Below, piece after piece: positions 13,001-25,700 of a stretch of DNA of 64,000 bases. Below the pieces are notes generated by a model. It ran no database searches, was not told the origin of the DNA, and worked only from the letters and a program-made list of their open reading frames with translations. The position numbers and the translations under genes are program-made. The DNA comes from Blastomussa wellsi (Eukaryota; Cnidaria; Anthozoa; Scleractinia; Plerogyridae): positions 3,329,960-3,393,959 of the forward strand of contig OX393568.1 of NCBI GenBank assembly GCA_947652115.1, read 5' to 3'. The first letter of the stretch is position 1. Each line of letters begins with the position of its first letter.

Positions 13001-16000
13001 AAACTGTTCACAGTCTCCTATTTGTCCGTGTAATAGCCGAGGTCCAATGCAACGCGATCTTTCGACGGTCCGCCATGTTTGTTTCTTTTTCCACCGCCTC
13101 AGCACCAAGTCCGCACCCCAGTTCCCCTACCCACGGGAGTTTTGTTCTCTTCCCAGGTTCCTCTCGTCTCGAGAAACAAACATGGCGGACGGTACCTTGG
13201 CCATTTAATACACGGAAAAGTAGGAGACTGTGAACAGTCTGTCAATACGGTGAGCTAATAATAAGCAAGCTCATTTCATTATTCTTTAAACAAATTTAAG
13301 CTTTGAAACCTGTCGTGTCTTGAATAATACAAATAGACAAATTCCGTTATGTTAATATTCTAACTTCTTTCTTTTGTTTAAGTCACCCAAAACAAAACAC
13401 TACTAGGTATGCTGTAAATTCTTCGGGCTTAATCTAACACACAAGCAGCCAATTTAAACATTTTAAAAAAATACTATCAAAAAACTTGTATTTACAAAAA
13501 CAAATCAGTTAACTTGAATGTTATTACACTCTTTTTTTGTAAGAATATTGTTTTTCCGGCCCAGGCTGAATATGCCTATTTTTCTGCCGATTTTAGGCTA
13601 AAAATATTCTTATGGAAATTCTTAGATTAAGAATTTAGAGTTTAGTTAATGTCTTTTGTTACATTTCACAGTACCATTCATCGACCGGTCCCTTGCATTG
13701 ACCAATGGCTATAGTGTAGGTTTTTATCGTTTTATTGGCTAGTTTTTCCGTTTAGAGAAAGAAAATTGTATTGTATTTGCACATTTTCAACACAAAATTA
13801 TATTCTTTCCAAAATTTCAGCCTTGGGTTTATTCTTAAAATTTCACAAATTTCAGCCTCGATATTCTTATAAAATATATTTTATAAAAAAAGAAAGAGTG
13901 TAACAAAGTAGTCCGAGCAGCACAATAACGCCTTTCTTGACCTGTCCACATGCATCCATCACGATTCCCGTGAATTAGGTATATATAGGAATCCCTAATT
14001 ATAATCATGACAGCAGTTTAATTTCAACAAATGACAGGAATATTGGCAACCTCAGATGGACATAGATTACTCCTGATTAATTCCATGTATCAAGGGAGTA
14101 TGTCCCACATAGACAAAATTGGCCAACATATTGACATCCTTGTTGCCACCCAATTCAGATAATGTGAAGGTCCATTTTGGAGGTTACAAATGTTCTGTTG
14201 GTGCATTCTTCCATAGACTCAGGTGTGTGTTAAAAATTACACAATTTATTGTAACAAATGAGTCATCATGTGGTCTCAATAACTGGGTGGTAAAAAGGAT
14301 GTTTAATAATCTCTAGCCAGGTCTGTCTACAGTTAACTCTCTCTTAACAGGCACTTCTGTAGGACAGACAGCTATGTAAGAGTCATTTTACTGTATCTTA
14401 TTCTCTGTTGGTGGTTTTCACTGTCACGCTACCAAAAACTAAATATAAAACAATTCAACTACAGAAGCTAATAATTTCAAAGAGTGTAGATGATAAATAA
14501 ATAAACAATTTCTCCAAGTCTCAGGCCTGTGCGGTGTCCCGTTCGCAAGTTATTTGCTGAAACATTCCACGCAAATTTACAAAGCTTAGTGTGGAGCCGC
14601 CATATTTGTGTCCTTCCGAGGGGCACAAATATGGCTGACGTGATGCACGCAAAACCATCTGGAATTCAATTGTGCCATAATAGCGACTATGTCTGGCTCA
14701 CGAGCTTTTATACTTACACATAAACAGCACTTATTATATCTGAAATGTTCAAACATCTGAAAATCGAAAGGATAGGCTTTTTCAAAACAAAACAGTTTTG
14801 TCATGGTTCTCAGCTTGATGTCACATAAGGCCGAGAACTCAAATATTCAAGATGCTCTGTTTTCAAAACGAAGGATACTATCAAGCTGAAAATTTGCAAA
14901 AAGATATATTTTTAGTTAGCCTTACACCTAGTAGCAATGAAAATTTAGCAGGCCTAGCGAATTTTGAGTTCAGAATTTTATGACGTCACATGAAAACCAA
15001 GAATAAGCCAGAAACCACTCTATAAGAGACAGTTCATGCTTGTCCCAATGGGGTCTGTCTTAGCAGCACTAGAGCAGATGACAATGGGTCAGAAATAATG
15101 TAATCTTACTTGTCCTCTCTCATTAGGGTCGGCACCATAGTCCAGCAACTCTCTAACAATGTCGTCATGTCCTTTGTATGATGCCCACACCAAAGGGGAC
15201 CAGCCCCCCTGAAATTAACAGCAATTCTGTTAGTCACAGATGGAAATCAACAGGTATGTTTTGCTGTATATAGTATAGTCTGCATATGAGCCTGGTGACC
15301 TATCAAGTCAGAGCTTAAGGTGGCTCGATCGGATTTTTGAGTGACGATACCTTTTAACTTTGAGCAGCTAGTGTACCGCCAAAGAGTATCTGACAGAAAA
15401 TAGATTGCTCCAAGTGCACTAGAGAAAGATAAAAAATTTATTAAAATGGTCACTATTTAAAAAGCGGTAGGTAAATTTTTCTAAAAATTATTCTTCAGGT
15501 GGATTAACCAATATTTGATATAATCCCGGAGTTTACACTTCATTGAAACATTCTAAGGCTGTCAGTTTGAGCCTCAACTTTGCTAAACATTGTTTTGATT
15601 TTCCGTCTAGTCGCTTGTGGTTCTAATTATACCTATCCATTGTTTCGAATCTCTGTGCAATTGTAAATTTCAATGCCTTATTAATTCATGTAACGATATA
15701 TGAATTCATGACGCATTGAAATGTACAGTTGCACAGAGATTCAAGACAATGGATAGGTATAATTAGAACCACAAGCGACTAGCTGAAAAATAAGTGCAAT
15801 GTTTATCAAAGTTGAGGCTAAAAATTGACAGCCTTAGAATATTTCAATGAAGTTAAAACTCGGGGATTATTTTAAATATTGGTTAATCTACCTGAAGAAT
15901 AATGACCATTTTAATAAATGTAGGGTCAATTTTGACGAAAATGCAAAATAATACTCCACTCCAGTTCATATTCAAGCCAGAGTTTTCAGAAATCTAATAG

Positions 16001-17972
16001 AACGATTTTTCTAAGATTTTCACCAAATGTAGTTGGATGCTGTTCAATTTATTTCAGACCAAAGTCATCTTACATCAGGCCTAATGAACAAACTTTTTAA
16101 TAACATTCAGGAAGTAATATGATTTTGTTGTATTTTAACACCTTAAAACTTCACCGTAAATTTTCTTGAAATCGCTCTTATAAAAATTCTTCAAATTTGG
16201 CAGACCTCAAGAAAAGTATGCCAGGCTAAAGATCCAGGAAGGGTTTTCCAAAATTATCCCTTGATGACAGGCTATTCGGTTTCGAGCAAAGTGGGGCATG
16301 ACGTCACTGTCGGATACTCTATGGTGGTACACTAGCTGCTCAAAGTTGAAAGGTATTGTCACTCCAAAATCCGATCGAGCCACCTTAACCTGGTTTCCTT
16401 TGCATGAAGTGACATTAAGTAGCATTCTACTCCCCCGTGGATGGGATGCTAGTCCACTGCAGGGTTATCCCACAGCATTAAATTAATGATCAAGTTGCTA
16501 CATAAGCTATCAAAAAACTATACAGTGAATTGACTGCAATTTTTGTCAATTCACAAATTAACAATTGTCGTCAAAATTAGTCAAATGGCAGGTTATCGGA
16601 AGTTTCAAGCAAGCAAGAGTTGGTCAGAAGTCAGGAATCATACAAAAATGTGTTAGGATTCTTTTCTTTTCTTTTTATTAATTTCAGTTTAGTGTCCCCA
16701 ATTATAATTTGGTTTTATCAACTAAATTGGCCACCGTAAAGAGATTTGAGAGCTGACGTTTCGAGCGTTAGCCCTTCGTCGGAGCGAATCGAGGGTGGGT
16801 CATTTGACACTGAAATAAAGATATTCTCCTGAGTACATGGTTGAAATAGTCACTAAGTGTACTAATGCAAAACCAAAGCCATTCGCTAATTACTTTTGGC
16901 ACTCAATTGAAAACCACTCTCTAAAACTTGATTTAATTTAATAAACATGTATTTACCAAGTCTGGCAACTGCACTTTTGCTCCACATTCCAGAAGTTCTT
17001 TTACAACCTCATAATGCCCTTCCTTACAAGCTGCAATAAGAGCTGTCCAGCCATCCTTAAAATATCAAAAGTAACTTAACCTTGGTAAATCTAAGAGTAT
17101 TAAGCAACTGTGGAAAATAATACCTTGATAATGACGACATAGCATCATTGAGATGTTGTTCAGCTTTAACTGTATATTTAATCAAAAAGGTTTGAAAGCA
17201 GTGTCCCCAATTAGGGTAGTTTGGTGTCCTCAAAAGTGTCCATCATATGCTAGCAACTTTGATACTTTAATTATAAAGTTCTTATCTTAAAGTTATCTTG
17301 AGAATATAAAGACTTTGGATCCCAAAAACTTGAACCCACTATCACCTGGGAACAGGAATCCCTTTTCAGTTCCTCTTGAAGTCATGTTTTTACTAATTTT
17401 ACCCTTGATAACAATTGAGTCTTTTTTTATCTTCTTGAAGCTGGTTTGAATTATCAGGACTCAACAAGACTAGTTTACTTACTTCTATTCACAACAGCGA
17501 GACTCACCTCATCTTGCACATTCACTTGGACATTCCTTTTCAACAGCTCATGGACAATTTCCACATTTCCTTTTTCTGCTGCAATAATCAAGGGGGTTTG
17601 GCCATTCTGAAAAAAAGAAAAAAGAAACAAACTTCACTGGAAGCATATCTCCTATACTCATCAAAGATTTAGAGGATTCTTCTTTGATGTTCTTTCCTTT
17701 TATTCATGAATGCCACATAAAACACTCTAAAACTGCTATAATATAGAAAAAAATTTAATCACAGAGTAAATCTAAATCTGAGATGAGATGTTCACAAATA
17801 TTGAATGGTGTCTAATTTAGTTTTTTATTTATTTTTGTTTTGTGACAATATTCTACTCACTTACTTGATCTTTTTGTTCTAAGTCGACTCCTCCACTATC
17901 CAGCAGATTCAATACATGTGTACAACTTCCATCCCTGACTGCATTGAGAAATCCTCCATCATTCACTGTCAT
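1..17972 (-). CDS. KIDINS220: KIDINS220/ARMS orthologue, N-terminal ankyrin part (partial, runs off left edge)
   Basis: Eleven coding exons on the minus strand: 17865-17972 (start), 17508-17606, 16957-17055, 15110-15208, 7226-7324, 6612-6710, 6151-6249, 5664-5762, 3701-3799, 1504-1602 and 1047-1145. Each has AG/GT borders and phase-0 junctions. The start exon gives 36 residues beginning [12 protein letters not shown]; the other ten are exactly 99 bp and each encodes one 33-residue ankyrin repeat ([42 protein letters not shown], and so on). Repeat order and key words match vertebrate KIDINS220 one to one, including the unusual ...[16 protein letters not shown] repeat and the last [14 protein letters not shown] repeat. 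KIDINS220 is a membrane scaffold that binds neurotrophin and ephrin receptors and protein kinase D; its KAP P-loop NTPase domain and membrane segments would lie left of position 1. The ATG sits three bases inside its exon, so at least one upstream 5'UTR exon is needed. Strong assignment from pattern memory, not from a search. Confidence 0.93.
4952..5051. mobile_element. short TIR miniature element (TAGCCTGCGTAGC family), copy 1
   Basis: A 100-bp element starting TAGCCTGCGTAGCCGGCGGG and ending with the near-exact reverse complement (cccgccagctacgcaggcta). The interior has no coding capacity. A second family member sits at 39808-39958 inside a SINE. It lies in a KIDINS220 intron. Confidence 0.75.
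5224..5300 (-). repeat. tRNA-derived SINE head fragment
   Basis: Read on the minus strand it carries a pol III A-box-like stretch (tggtagtgtggtagtgag) and a B-box-like stretch (gggttcaattct) at tRNA-like spacing. It is probably a degraded SINE head rather than a working tRNA gene. Confidence 0.45.
5565..5632 (-). repeat. tRNA-derived SINE head fragment
   Basis: On the minus strand the order is aggcgttggcctagtgctgg (A-box-like), then gagttcgagccctgccgg (B-box-like), resembling the heads of the SINE copies at 20.3 and 62.2 kb. The copy is truncated and has no tail. Confidence 0.5.
7540..7957. mobile_element. 418-bp TIR miniature element (GTTTTCATATGTCGG ends)
   Basis: The left end reads gttttcatatgtcggaaaaa and continues for roughly 70 bp. 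The right end is its near-perfect reverse complement (ttccgacatatgaaaac). A third, degenerate copy of the end (gacatatgaaaactg) lies inside at about 7728-7742, suggesting an internal rearrangement or nested copy. Non-coding; I could not define a clear target-site duplication. Confidence 0.75.
12058..12344. mobile_element. Mutator-like (MULE) miniature element, copy 1, with 9-bp target duplication
   Basis: The ends are CATTCTCGTCTCCAGAGCC and its reverse complement (tctggggacgagaatg). A second inner pair of inverted segments includes gattggctgaaatc / gatttcagccaatc. The bases immediately outside each end are the same nine, AGAAATATC, which is the target-site duplication length typical of Mutator-like transposons. 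The interior (287 bp in all) is non-coding. It shares its ends with the element at 45367-45688. Confidence 0.85.
13003..13238. mobile_element. 236-bp TIR miniature element (ACTGTTCACAGTCTCC ends)
   Basis: The left arm begins actgttcacagtctcctatt; the right arm is its reverse complement with a few changes (taggagactgtgaacagt). A second inverted match inside includes ccgccatgtttgtttct / gaaacaaacatggcgg. Non-coding, within a KIDINS220 intron. Confidence 0.7.
15319..16384. mobile_element. 1.07-kb foldback element bounded by TTAA
   Basis: Outer arms of about 80 bp are inverted copies (ggtggctcgatcggattttt at left; ccgatcgagccacc at right), and TTAA stands outside each end. Inside is a second, longer palindrome (about 15437-15920), with arms carrying tcttcaggtggattaacc and ggttaatctacctgaaga. 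No coding frame. The TTAA flanks suggest piggyBac-type mobilisation, but no terminal motif proves the superfamily. Confidence 0.75.
16424..16483 (-). repeat. SINE body fragment (minus strand)
   Basis: Matches the reverse complement of the conserved SINE body seen at 20.4 and 62.4 kb (ctactcccccgtggatggga, then gctagtccactgcagggtta). Head and tail are missing. Confidence 0.6.
16712..16790 (-). mobile_element. Penelope-like element 3'-end fragment with hammerhead-like motif
   Basis: The reverse complement of this stretch matches the 3' terminal sequence of the PLE fragment at 29.9-30.5 kb (ccgacgaagggctaacgctc, gaaacgtcagc, then the tggccaattt...ttgataaaacc part). The hammerhead-like core lies at 16751-16783. 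It is a severely truncated copy in the intron before the third KIDINS220 coding exon. Confidence 0.6.
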
Positions 17973-20307
17973 TTCCTGTAAATCACACACACTTTATTTT
18001 AGTGTCAAGGTATTTAGTGCTGCTGTGCTAAGGTGCAAATAAGGAAACAAATATTCCAAATTAAACAGAAAGTTGTTAAAAATCACAGCTGGTAGGAGGC
18101 AGACCAGTTAATTGTCTATTTACAAAGTGTGGAGGAGTTGAAGTTGTTTTAGTGGCAGGCAGAGGGCCCTAACCACTAGCCCAGGCTCGCCTCCGAAACA
18201 TACCAGAAGTTTGTTATTAATAATAATTAATGAAGCAGCGGCACAGTGTACATGTAAGGGCCTCCACAGACGAGATGATGAGTTGTCGACAGCTATTTTT
18301 TATCAGCAACTAAATGTTATCAACAACCGTAAAACATCATCTGGGAGACAAGTTGTTGTGCAAAAATTGTAAACTAAGCAGTTTCCCTTGAAAAGGGAAA
18401 CTGTTTTAGTTGTCGACAACTAACAGATGTCGACAACGACATTTTTGACCGTTTTTCCCGTTTTGTCCCAGCTTAAAAAAAATCACATTTTTTATGATTG
18501 TCCATTGGCAAATAGATTTTGAGATAAGATATGACTGAAAACTGTATGAAGATTGTCATTAAAGATTTCTATAGAAGGTTGAAGATTACCAAATTGAAAT
18601 CTGCATTTCTTACGAGACACTAGAGTTATAGAGTGACATAAATTTATTATTTTCTACATATACAATCGTTTATTAAATATATAATTTTTTTATGTAGATG
18701 TACAATAATAAAATTGAGCAATTTCCACATTTTGCAAAGGGTAACTACTATAAGGCACTTGTGTATGTTGAAGCTAGCCCAGTAAAAATGAGATGGGCTA
18801 AAATAGCTTCCAATTCAGCAAGATGCATATTTTACAGATACTGTCTGTCTGTCTGTTTGTTTGTCGTTGCCTTTGAAAATTAAATATTCAATAAATTTTC
18901 AATTAAAATAAAAAATAAGTTGATTTCTAGTCTTGTCTTCAGAAAATTTAAGATAAATACTACCACATAAATGATAACACTGCCTATTAAAATAAGCATT
19001 TTGAATTAAGAATTGTGGAAGTAACAGTGGGTTCCAAAACAAAAGGAAAATAAAAATTAGCAGCCTTTCCAATTGGCTGTGAATAGTACTTATTTCATCA
19101 TCAGTAAACAAATTATTCCACACAGACAAGAGTCAAGCTCCTACATTTGTTTATAATAGTCATAACTACATAGACAGAAAACAGAGACAATTATTTTCAA
19201 AATGTAAACCACTTTACAGAAGCAAAACTGTAGGTGAACACAACATTAAATTTTTGGCATAATGCAATTTCTATTCGTTTCATACATCACTAAATCAAAT
19301 GAATAAGGTTAGTTGAAACTAAAACCCTTGAACACTAACACGAACAATATGAATTGTATACAACATATCAGATGTAAGATCTGCTTCGACATCTCACTCA
19401 GCCAAGAACAACATTCCCAGGCATGGCTGTTTTGAAGAAACAATACATCTGTATATGAATAATAAAGATTCCACAATTGAGCACATTGTAGAAAAAGAAA
19501 ATTTAAGTACTGATTCAAACTCAAATAGCTTAAATTTCGAATAAAAAACTTACATGTTGAACATTCTTACCTTGAGACAATTATTTATCATTGCAGAATG
19601 ATCTGCTACTAAAATCAATTGAAACGTCAATTGCCTTCCTGAAAACCACTTGATTAAAATACATCTCATTGTTAATGCATAAATAATAAAATAAGTCAGT
19701 CTAGAATACATCTTTGTGCTTATATAAATACAAGAAATAATTTTCATTCGTGATGTATACACATGAATTCATTAATCCAAAATAAGTGAAAATTCACACC
19801 CTAAAAAGTTTATTGTGTTAATTTACCTGACTCTGTCGTAACAAAATTGTTTTGACTTTCATGTAACACTGAGGTTTTTGTTCTTGAAATAGACAGAAAA
19901 TATTTCCAACAAATTTGCACTAAATGTTTTCACTTCCATCTTTTGTAAACACAAGAATTATTGTAACTTCAACCATTATTAAACATTCATGATTTTCAAC
20001 TTCAATTTGTATTTATCTGATTTACATTGAATGGTTTGTAGATACCTTTTCTAATCTGCTGTAAAATTGTACAAGATTAGATATCTTGTACCATGCAAAT
20101 TCCGTTTCTTGCTCATGAATTATTTCAGGTATCTGAGATTGTAATTGTTGATATGTTCCAAGTATTGCTATAGAACATGATGTCAAAACACTGCTTAATT
20201 CCATCCAAAAACACTTCAATGACTGCATATTTTTTGTAAATTTATGTGACACTTTTACGTAGGTTTGTAAAAGTTTCATATAGATTACAAACGTTTAGTG
20301 GGAGACA

Positions 20308-20589
20308 TGGTGGCCTGACGGTTATTGCACTGGACCCTGAATTGGACGGTCCGGGTTTCAGCCCTTGCCCACACTTTGTTCTTGGGAAAGACACTTTACT
20401 CTCACAGTGCCTCTCTTCGCCCAGATATACTAATGGGTACCAGCGAAATATTGCTGGGGGTAATCCTGCGATGGACTAGCATCCTATCCAGGGGGGAGTA
20501 GAAATATTCCTTGCTGCCTAATGCTACAGAAACCGGGATAAGCTCTGGCAGTATGGGCCACTCGCAATTGGCACGAGGCTTTACCATTT
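20308..20589 (+). mobile_element. tRNA-derived SINE copy
   Basis: The head carries a diverged A-box (tggcctgacggttattgcac) and B-box (ggtccgggtttcagccc). The shared body follows (cttgggaaagacactttact, atcctgcgatggactagcat, ccaggggggagtagaaata). Same family as the copies at 28.9, 39.75, 55.97 and 62.2 kb. Confidence 0.8.
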
Positions 20590-21340
20590 TTTACTTAGAT
20601 TTAAATGGTTAAATCTGCTCTTTTAGGGACAGTCACAATTTAAAGTACAGTGATGTTATAATGGCAGGTGTGGTAGCCTAATTTAAATAATTGATTCATG
20701 CTTTAGAGTGCACCATCATGTTATAGTGCATGCAGGAAGTTTGGAGAGCACAAAAGATGACTAATTAAGCCATCATGAAACAAAGTGCGAGTGTCACACA
20801 GGCCTCAGGTTATTTGTTATTCGATCGCGTGTCACTTTGATGATGTTTCAACCAAAGCTATACTTTTCTAACCAAAAAATCACCCGTGATTTGAATGCTC
20901 CAAAAACGTTTCTTGTTTATTATTTTTTGAAATTATTGTTTAAACAATTATCTTATATTCAATGGTTTAGCAAAGAACAATTTTATTTGTGTGCAAATAG
21001 TTTGCAAGTTCTGTAAGTTACAACTGCACTTATTTCAGGCCAAACTATCAAATAAATTTATTATTATTCTATTAATTATTTTGCACATATGTTTAGTCAG
21101 TACCTTATTTTTCTGATCATTCTACTTCATAAATTCAGTCATACAAAACTCTGCTTCCATGCCCACAAATCGTTTTTGTAAATTGTACACTTACATTCAC
21201 TCTTTTTAGCTAAAAACTGCTCAAACCGAGAAACTTCAATGTATTTAATGTGTTCTTAACTTTTCCATGGTAATGACCAAGTAGCGTCATATATAATTAT
21301 GGACAAAATACATGTACGACATCATATTATTTACCAGTTA

Positions 21341-21514
21341 AGCAATAGAGGATTTTTGCCGTGTTTACATAGCAGAGAGAGGTTTGGGAGAATTTGAGAC
21401 AGTTATGGAAACCCGAGACGCAGTCAAGGGTTTGCATTACTTTTGAGAATTCACCCAAACCCCCGAGTGTTTGGATGAGGCTATATGTAAACACGGCAAA
21501 AATCCTCTATTGCT
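21341..21514. mobile_element. 174-bp TIR miniature element (AGCAATAGAGG ends)
   Basis: Near-perfect inverted ends of about 30 bp: agcaatagaggatttttgcc at left and ggcaaaaatcctctattgct at right. The interior is non-coding. Confidence 0.75.
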
Positions 21515-24500
21515 TTTATAAAATATTTCTTAAAAGTATCCACAAAACTAAAATGTCACAACTGTGTTTACATACTCTCATCTAACACACCTATCAACCA
21601 ATGAGAGTGTGCGTAGTATCGCAGTTATTTTATAATATGTAATAGTCGACGACACTTGAAGATTATTAAAATCACTTGCACTGTTAATATGTTATAAATT
21701 CTTCCAATTTTAAAATCACTTATTATAAAATTTGTTAAGAAACAAAAGGGACGATGGTAAAGAACTTTTCATCACATTTACGGAGTCAATAATTAACTTT
21801 AAGAACTTATTATTCCACATGCTAGTAACACATGTATTGTCTGTTAGATTGAGCATCTTATAATGCTTCATAATATCAATAACAAATGGATCCTGAGCAT
21901 AACCTTCACAAAATGACTGGTTCTTAACATACAGTGCGTGGAATCCTGATTTCTCTAATCGTTACTTTGGGAAACAAAACTGGGTTAGAGAAATCAGAAT
22001 GGACGTGCTTGACTCAAGCAAATCCATAAGGGAACATATTTTGGTTTGCGTTACTGGGACAAAATCAAGATTCTACAGTGTACTGGTATTTTTAACCAGG
22101 GATTTTAATATTGATACTTGCCATTCCTACAGTAGTTGTAGTCTGGATTCTGGTGAGTTGCGGCAAGTATTTCTCATCTTCAGCTGGAGGATCTGTCTGC
22201 TGCCTCCACAGCCACATGGGCAACTCTTAGGCAAGATGGCTTTTTGTCGAAATGCAATTCAACATCACACTGAAAATTTAGAGTGGTGGCTGTTTATAAT
22301 GTCAATATTTTAAAAGATAATCAAAATGTTTTACATATTTTTTTCTTTTACCTTAATCTGGGATATTTTTGTAACCAGTAGTTGATTCATGTTTATATAA
22401 TTATTTTTATAACTAATTAAAAAAACATATAGTTTACAGATTATTTTCTTAATTTTAATATTTAATAATTATTATATTATGGATGAGTTCACCCTAGGAT
22501 ATATATATTTGACAAAAATAACTTTCATTTGAAATTTGCATCTCAATATCAAATGTTATATTGTTTACTGACCTTGATTTGTGAATTAATGGATATCAAA
22601 GTAAACTTTCGGTGTATGCTTGTGCCCATATAACAAAACTGAGTTTGGAAGTCTGTGAAAACCCTTTTTTTGCAGGAGAAAGGTTGCTCTTTGATAATAT
22701 TTCTAACAGGTTTATAAACAGTATAAAAATCCAAGAAAGAACCAATCAATGAAGTTATTGCCCACATAATTGATTGTTCAATAACAGAAATTCAATAAGT
22801 TTATTAAAAAAGGACTTGTACTTGGGCAGCTTGATTGTGGAACACAATCAGCTATACACTCAATTAACTAATATCAAACGTGTATTAAAAACAAATCAGA
22901 AACTAGAATTGGTTGTTAGCAAGATTGTGTAGCAAAATAAGTTAGATATAATTATGACACATTAGCACTATTTTTAGCTTACATCACAGACAGCTATATA
23001 ATTTGGAGGGAGGGGAGGGAGGGCTAAATGAAACAGTGAAGGTAGATACCTGCTCTCCTAAGCAGAAAAATTAAATGTTTGATAAAAAAATATATATGAT
23101 ATTTTATACTTATTTTTCGGCTCAGCAAATAAAATCTACAGACCCATAATATAATATATTGTTAGTTTTAGTACAAGAGGTGAATTTTTCCCACATTTAG
23201 CTACAACAGCCATAAGACTAGTTTACAATTTTGAGTGGCTATAATGAGTACATATCGTGAAATTCCTAATCGGAATGCATCTTAATGTTGTGGTTAAAAT
23301 AAATAAGAAAATTGCTTTGTGATATCCAATTTTAACATTTCTAGAAACATCATTATAAACCAATTACAAGAAACTCTTGATCAGATAGGGTTAGATGCAT
23401 GCCAACCTAAAGAAAATCTTAATCCAAAAGATCATTAAAAATTTAAATTAAGGTAGTACTATTAACAACATTCAGCCCATCAAGGGAAAATATGTACGTA
23501 GATTTGATGATAAAAACCAAAATTATTGCCCCCCAAAAGTGCTCAAATTCAGTAACTATACAGATTTACTTTTACAACAGTTTTTTTTTATATTTGAAGA
23601 AAAAAAGAAACACAAAAAAATAATACATGTTAAAATGTAGTTTCCCAAAAGACCAAAAAATGTCTGAAGAGTACTATCTAATTTTATAAACATATGCATA
23701 GTGTGAGGGCATTGATAAAGCACATTTTATTACTGACAGTAAAAATTTTAGGTTTCAATTAGGAGTTATTGTCATGGATAATTGAAACTTTGGAGTCTGT
23801 CTTTGTCCTAAACGTTTTTTTTTTTTCAATGTTTCCAACAAGGAAGAAAATATCAACAGTTGTCTGCATGAATGCTTTATAAATACGTTGTACAGTCATG
23901 TAGCCACAGAAAGGTATGAGGGCAGATTTTTAATGTAAACGGCCCCCAGCAAGAACTTATATTGTTTACTTGACTTCCCCAGGGGATTAGGGCAGCGTGC
24001 GATCAAACAATCTTTTGTTTTTAAAGATAAAATATTAAACATTCAGGACCTGAAGAACGTAATATCTGCATGATAGCAGATTAAAATAAAACAGTGGCTT
24101 TTAAACTGTGGGGTGCAATAAAATGGAACTCAGTTTAATACGCTCCGGTGTATGGCAGAGAAAACAAACTGTAAGTACTTTTCATCGTCAAAATTTTTCT
24201 AGCAACGAATTTCGTCGCGTGTTAGTTCTATCGTGAGGTTATTTCTGAAAAGGTTATATATTTCTGAAGTATATTCAAAGCACTGTTTACTCAAAGAAGA
24301 GACAAAGACAAAAGGATAATAGAAAATGAATTCGGCGTGGAATGTGTGTTTACACTATACACAGAACTGTCACACTCATAAGAGGACAGGAAAATACGCC
24401 CTCGTATCTCCAATCCGTTTGTTTACACCTTGGAGCTTAAACATGGGATTTAGACTCGTTTATTGTGGACCGCTTGAATTTATTCCATGAGAGATACTGT

Positions 24501-25585
24501 AAAAACCAAGATGTTATTTTTAAATGTTACACTAGGCGATTTGTTCGGCGGTAATTACTTGCAGGCACGTGCGAGTGACTTGAGCGTAATAAGATGATTT
24601 GACACGCCTAAAGTTCATATCCGTAAATACAAGCCGCGATTACTGATCTGGCTGAGAATATCTGCTTGGTACACGGACCCTCGCTACGATTAGCCAAAAT
24701 AAATCAAAAGTTTCTCGACAGAATAACACGACTGCGATATCTTTTCGACACCAGTAGCGCGACAAAACGCGACACGCGCTTTACAAGTCAGTTTGTGAAA
24801 AAAAGTAAAACGAAATCTTTGCTTTAATACCAATCAGAGTTCACAATTTTTATATTTCCTGTAAAACCTCTTATTTTTTTGTGAAAATTAAACAAAACGA
24901 TCTTTCCTCACTACAAACGTAATCGATATAAGCTTAATTTTCCAACTTGTGTTGTCAACAGTGTCGGCGTCCGTTGTTGCGAAAATTCCTTACCATGAAA
25001 TCGGAGAAACAATGGCTTCAATTTTGTGCGATGGACGAAAACTAAGAGCCAATATTACACACATCTGTGGAATCGGTCACAGTTATGACAGAATGTACTT
25101 GCTTTTCACTGGTCTAGTACTGAAACCAGCCGCAAAGCCGACAATTATGTTACAAGATCGAGCCAAAAAAGCGGTGTCGAATTACATTAATTGTTGGAAA
25201 CTTATATCCTCGGCAAGATGGTGGTACGGTTTTGTGGATATACCGTTCTCTTCGCAGAACACTTGCCACATTTCCGGTACTGTAGCGAGCAAAGATTCTC
25301 GATAAAACACTCGACATCTGTCAACATAGTCGTTTAAATGCAGAAATTTTGTAAACATCGACCTTTTCAGTCAATGGTTAGTCGACCATAGATTAGCATG
25401 AACTATGCTTCCTAAATAGTGCATGCGGAGGTAGTTTTGGTGTTGCTTTTCAAAATACTGTGAATTTTCCAATCAAACCTCGCATGTTTACACACGTACA
25501 TTCGCTTGCAAGCTAGCATCGACTCGCAAAACAGCGAGTGTTTTGCAGTATATAGCGACTGCTTATGAAATTATTTCCAACTCAC

Positions 25586-25700
25586 CTTGTACAAAGCCTG
25601 ATATCTGTTAGTTGAAACGAAGATCGGTCGCCCGAATGGTATTTATCGCCCCATGAATTAAGCGAAGAGAATATTTAGTGGCTCAGAAAACTGCCGGTTG
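25586..25700 (-). other. possible non-coding 5' exon / promoter of KIDINS220
   Basis: On the minus strand a good splice donor (GTACAAG followed by gtgagtt) ends at 25586. The KIDINS220 start exon opens only three bases before its ATG, so a spliced leader must exist further right, and this is one candidate. The upper boundary is a guess and no promoter element was identified. Another donor-like site is at about 27,575 (cgcgag/gtgagtag). Confidence 0.2.

Larger units (their letters stand above)
7325..15109 (-). other. 7.8-kb KIDINS220 intron
   Basis: This is the largest intron in the visible part of KIDINS220. It holds the TIR elements at 7540-7957, 12058-12344 and 13003-13238, and a small hairpin near 14595-14635. 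The remainder (about 8.0-12.0 kb and 13.3-14.5 kb) is AT-rich and has no reading frame I can assign. Confidence 0.6.

Noticed and set aside
21999..22313. 104-residue plus-strand frame
   Set aside because: No family features; AT-rich non-coding context and no splice partners.
24949..25305. 118-residue open frame on the plus strand
   Set aside because: Starts at GTG, not ATG; no recognisable domain, no splice partners, AT-rich surroundings. Probably chance.
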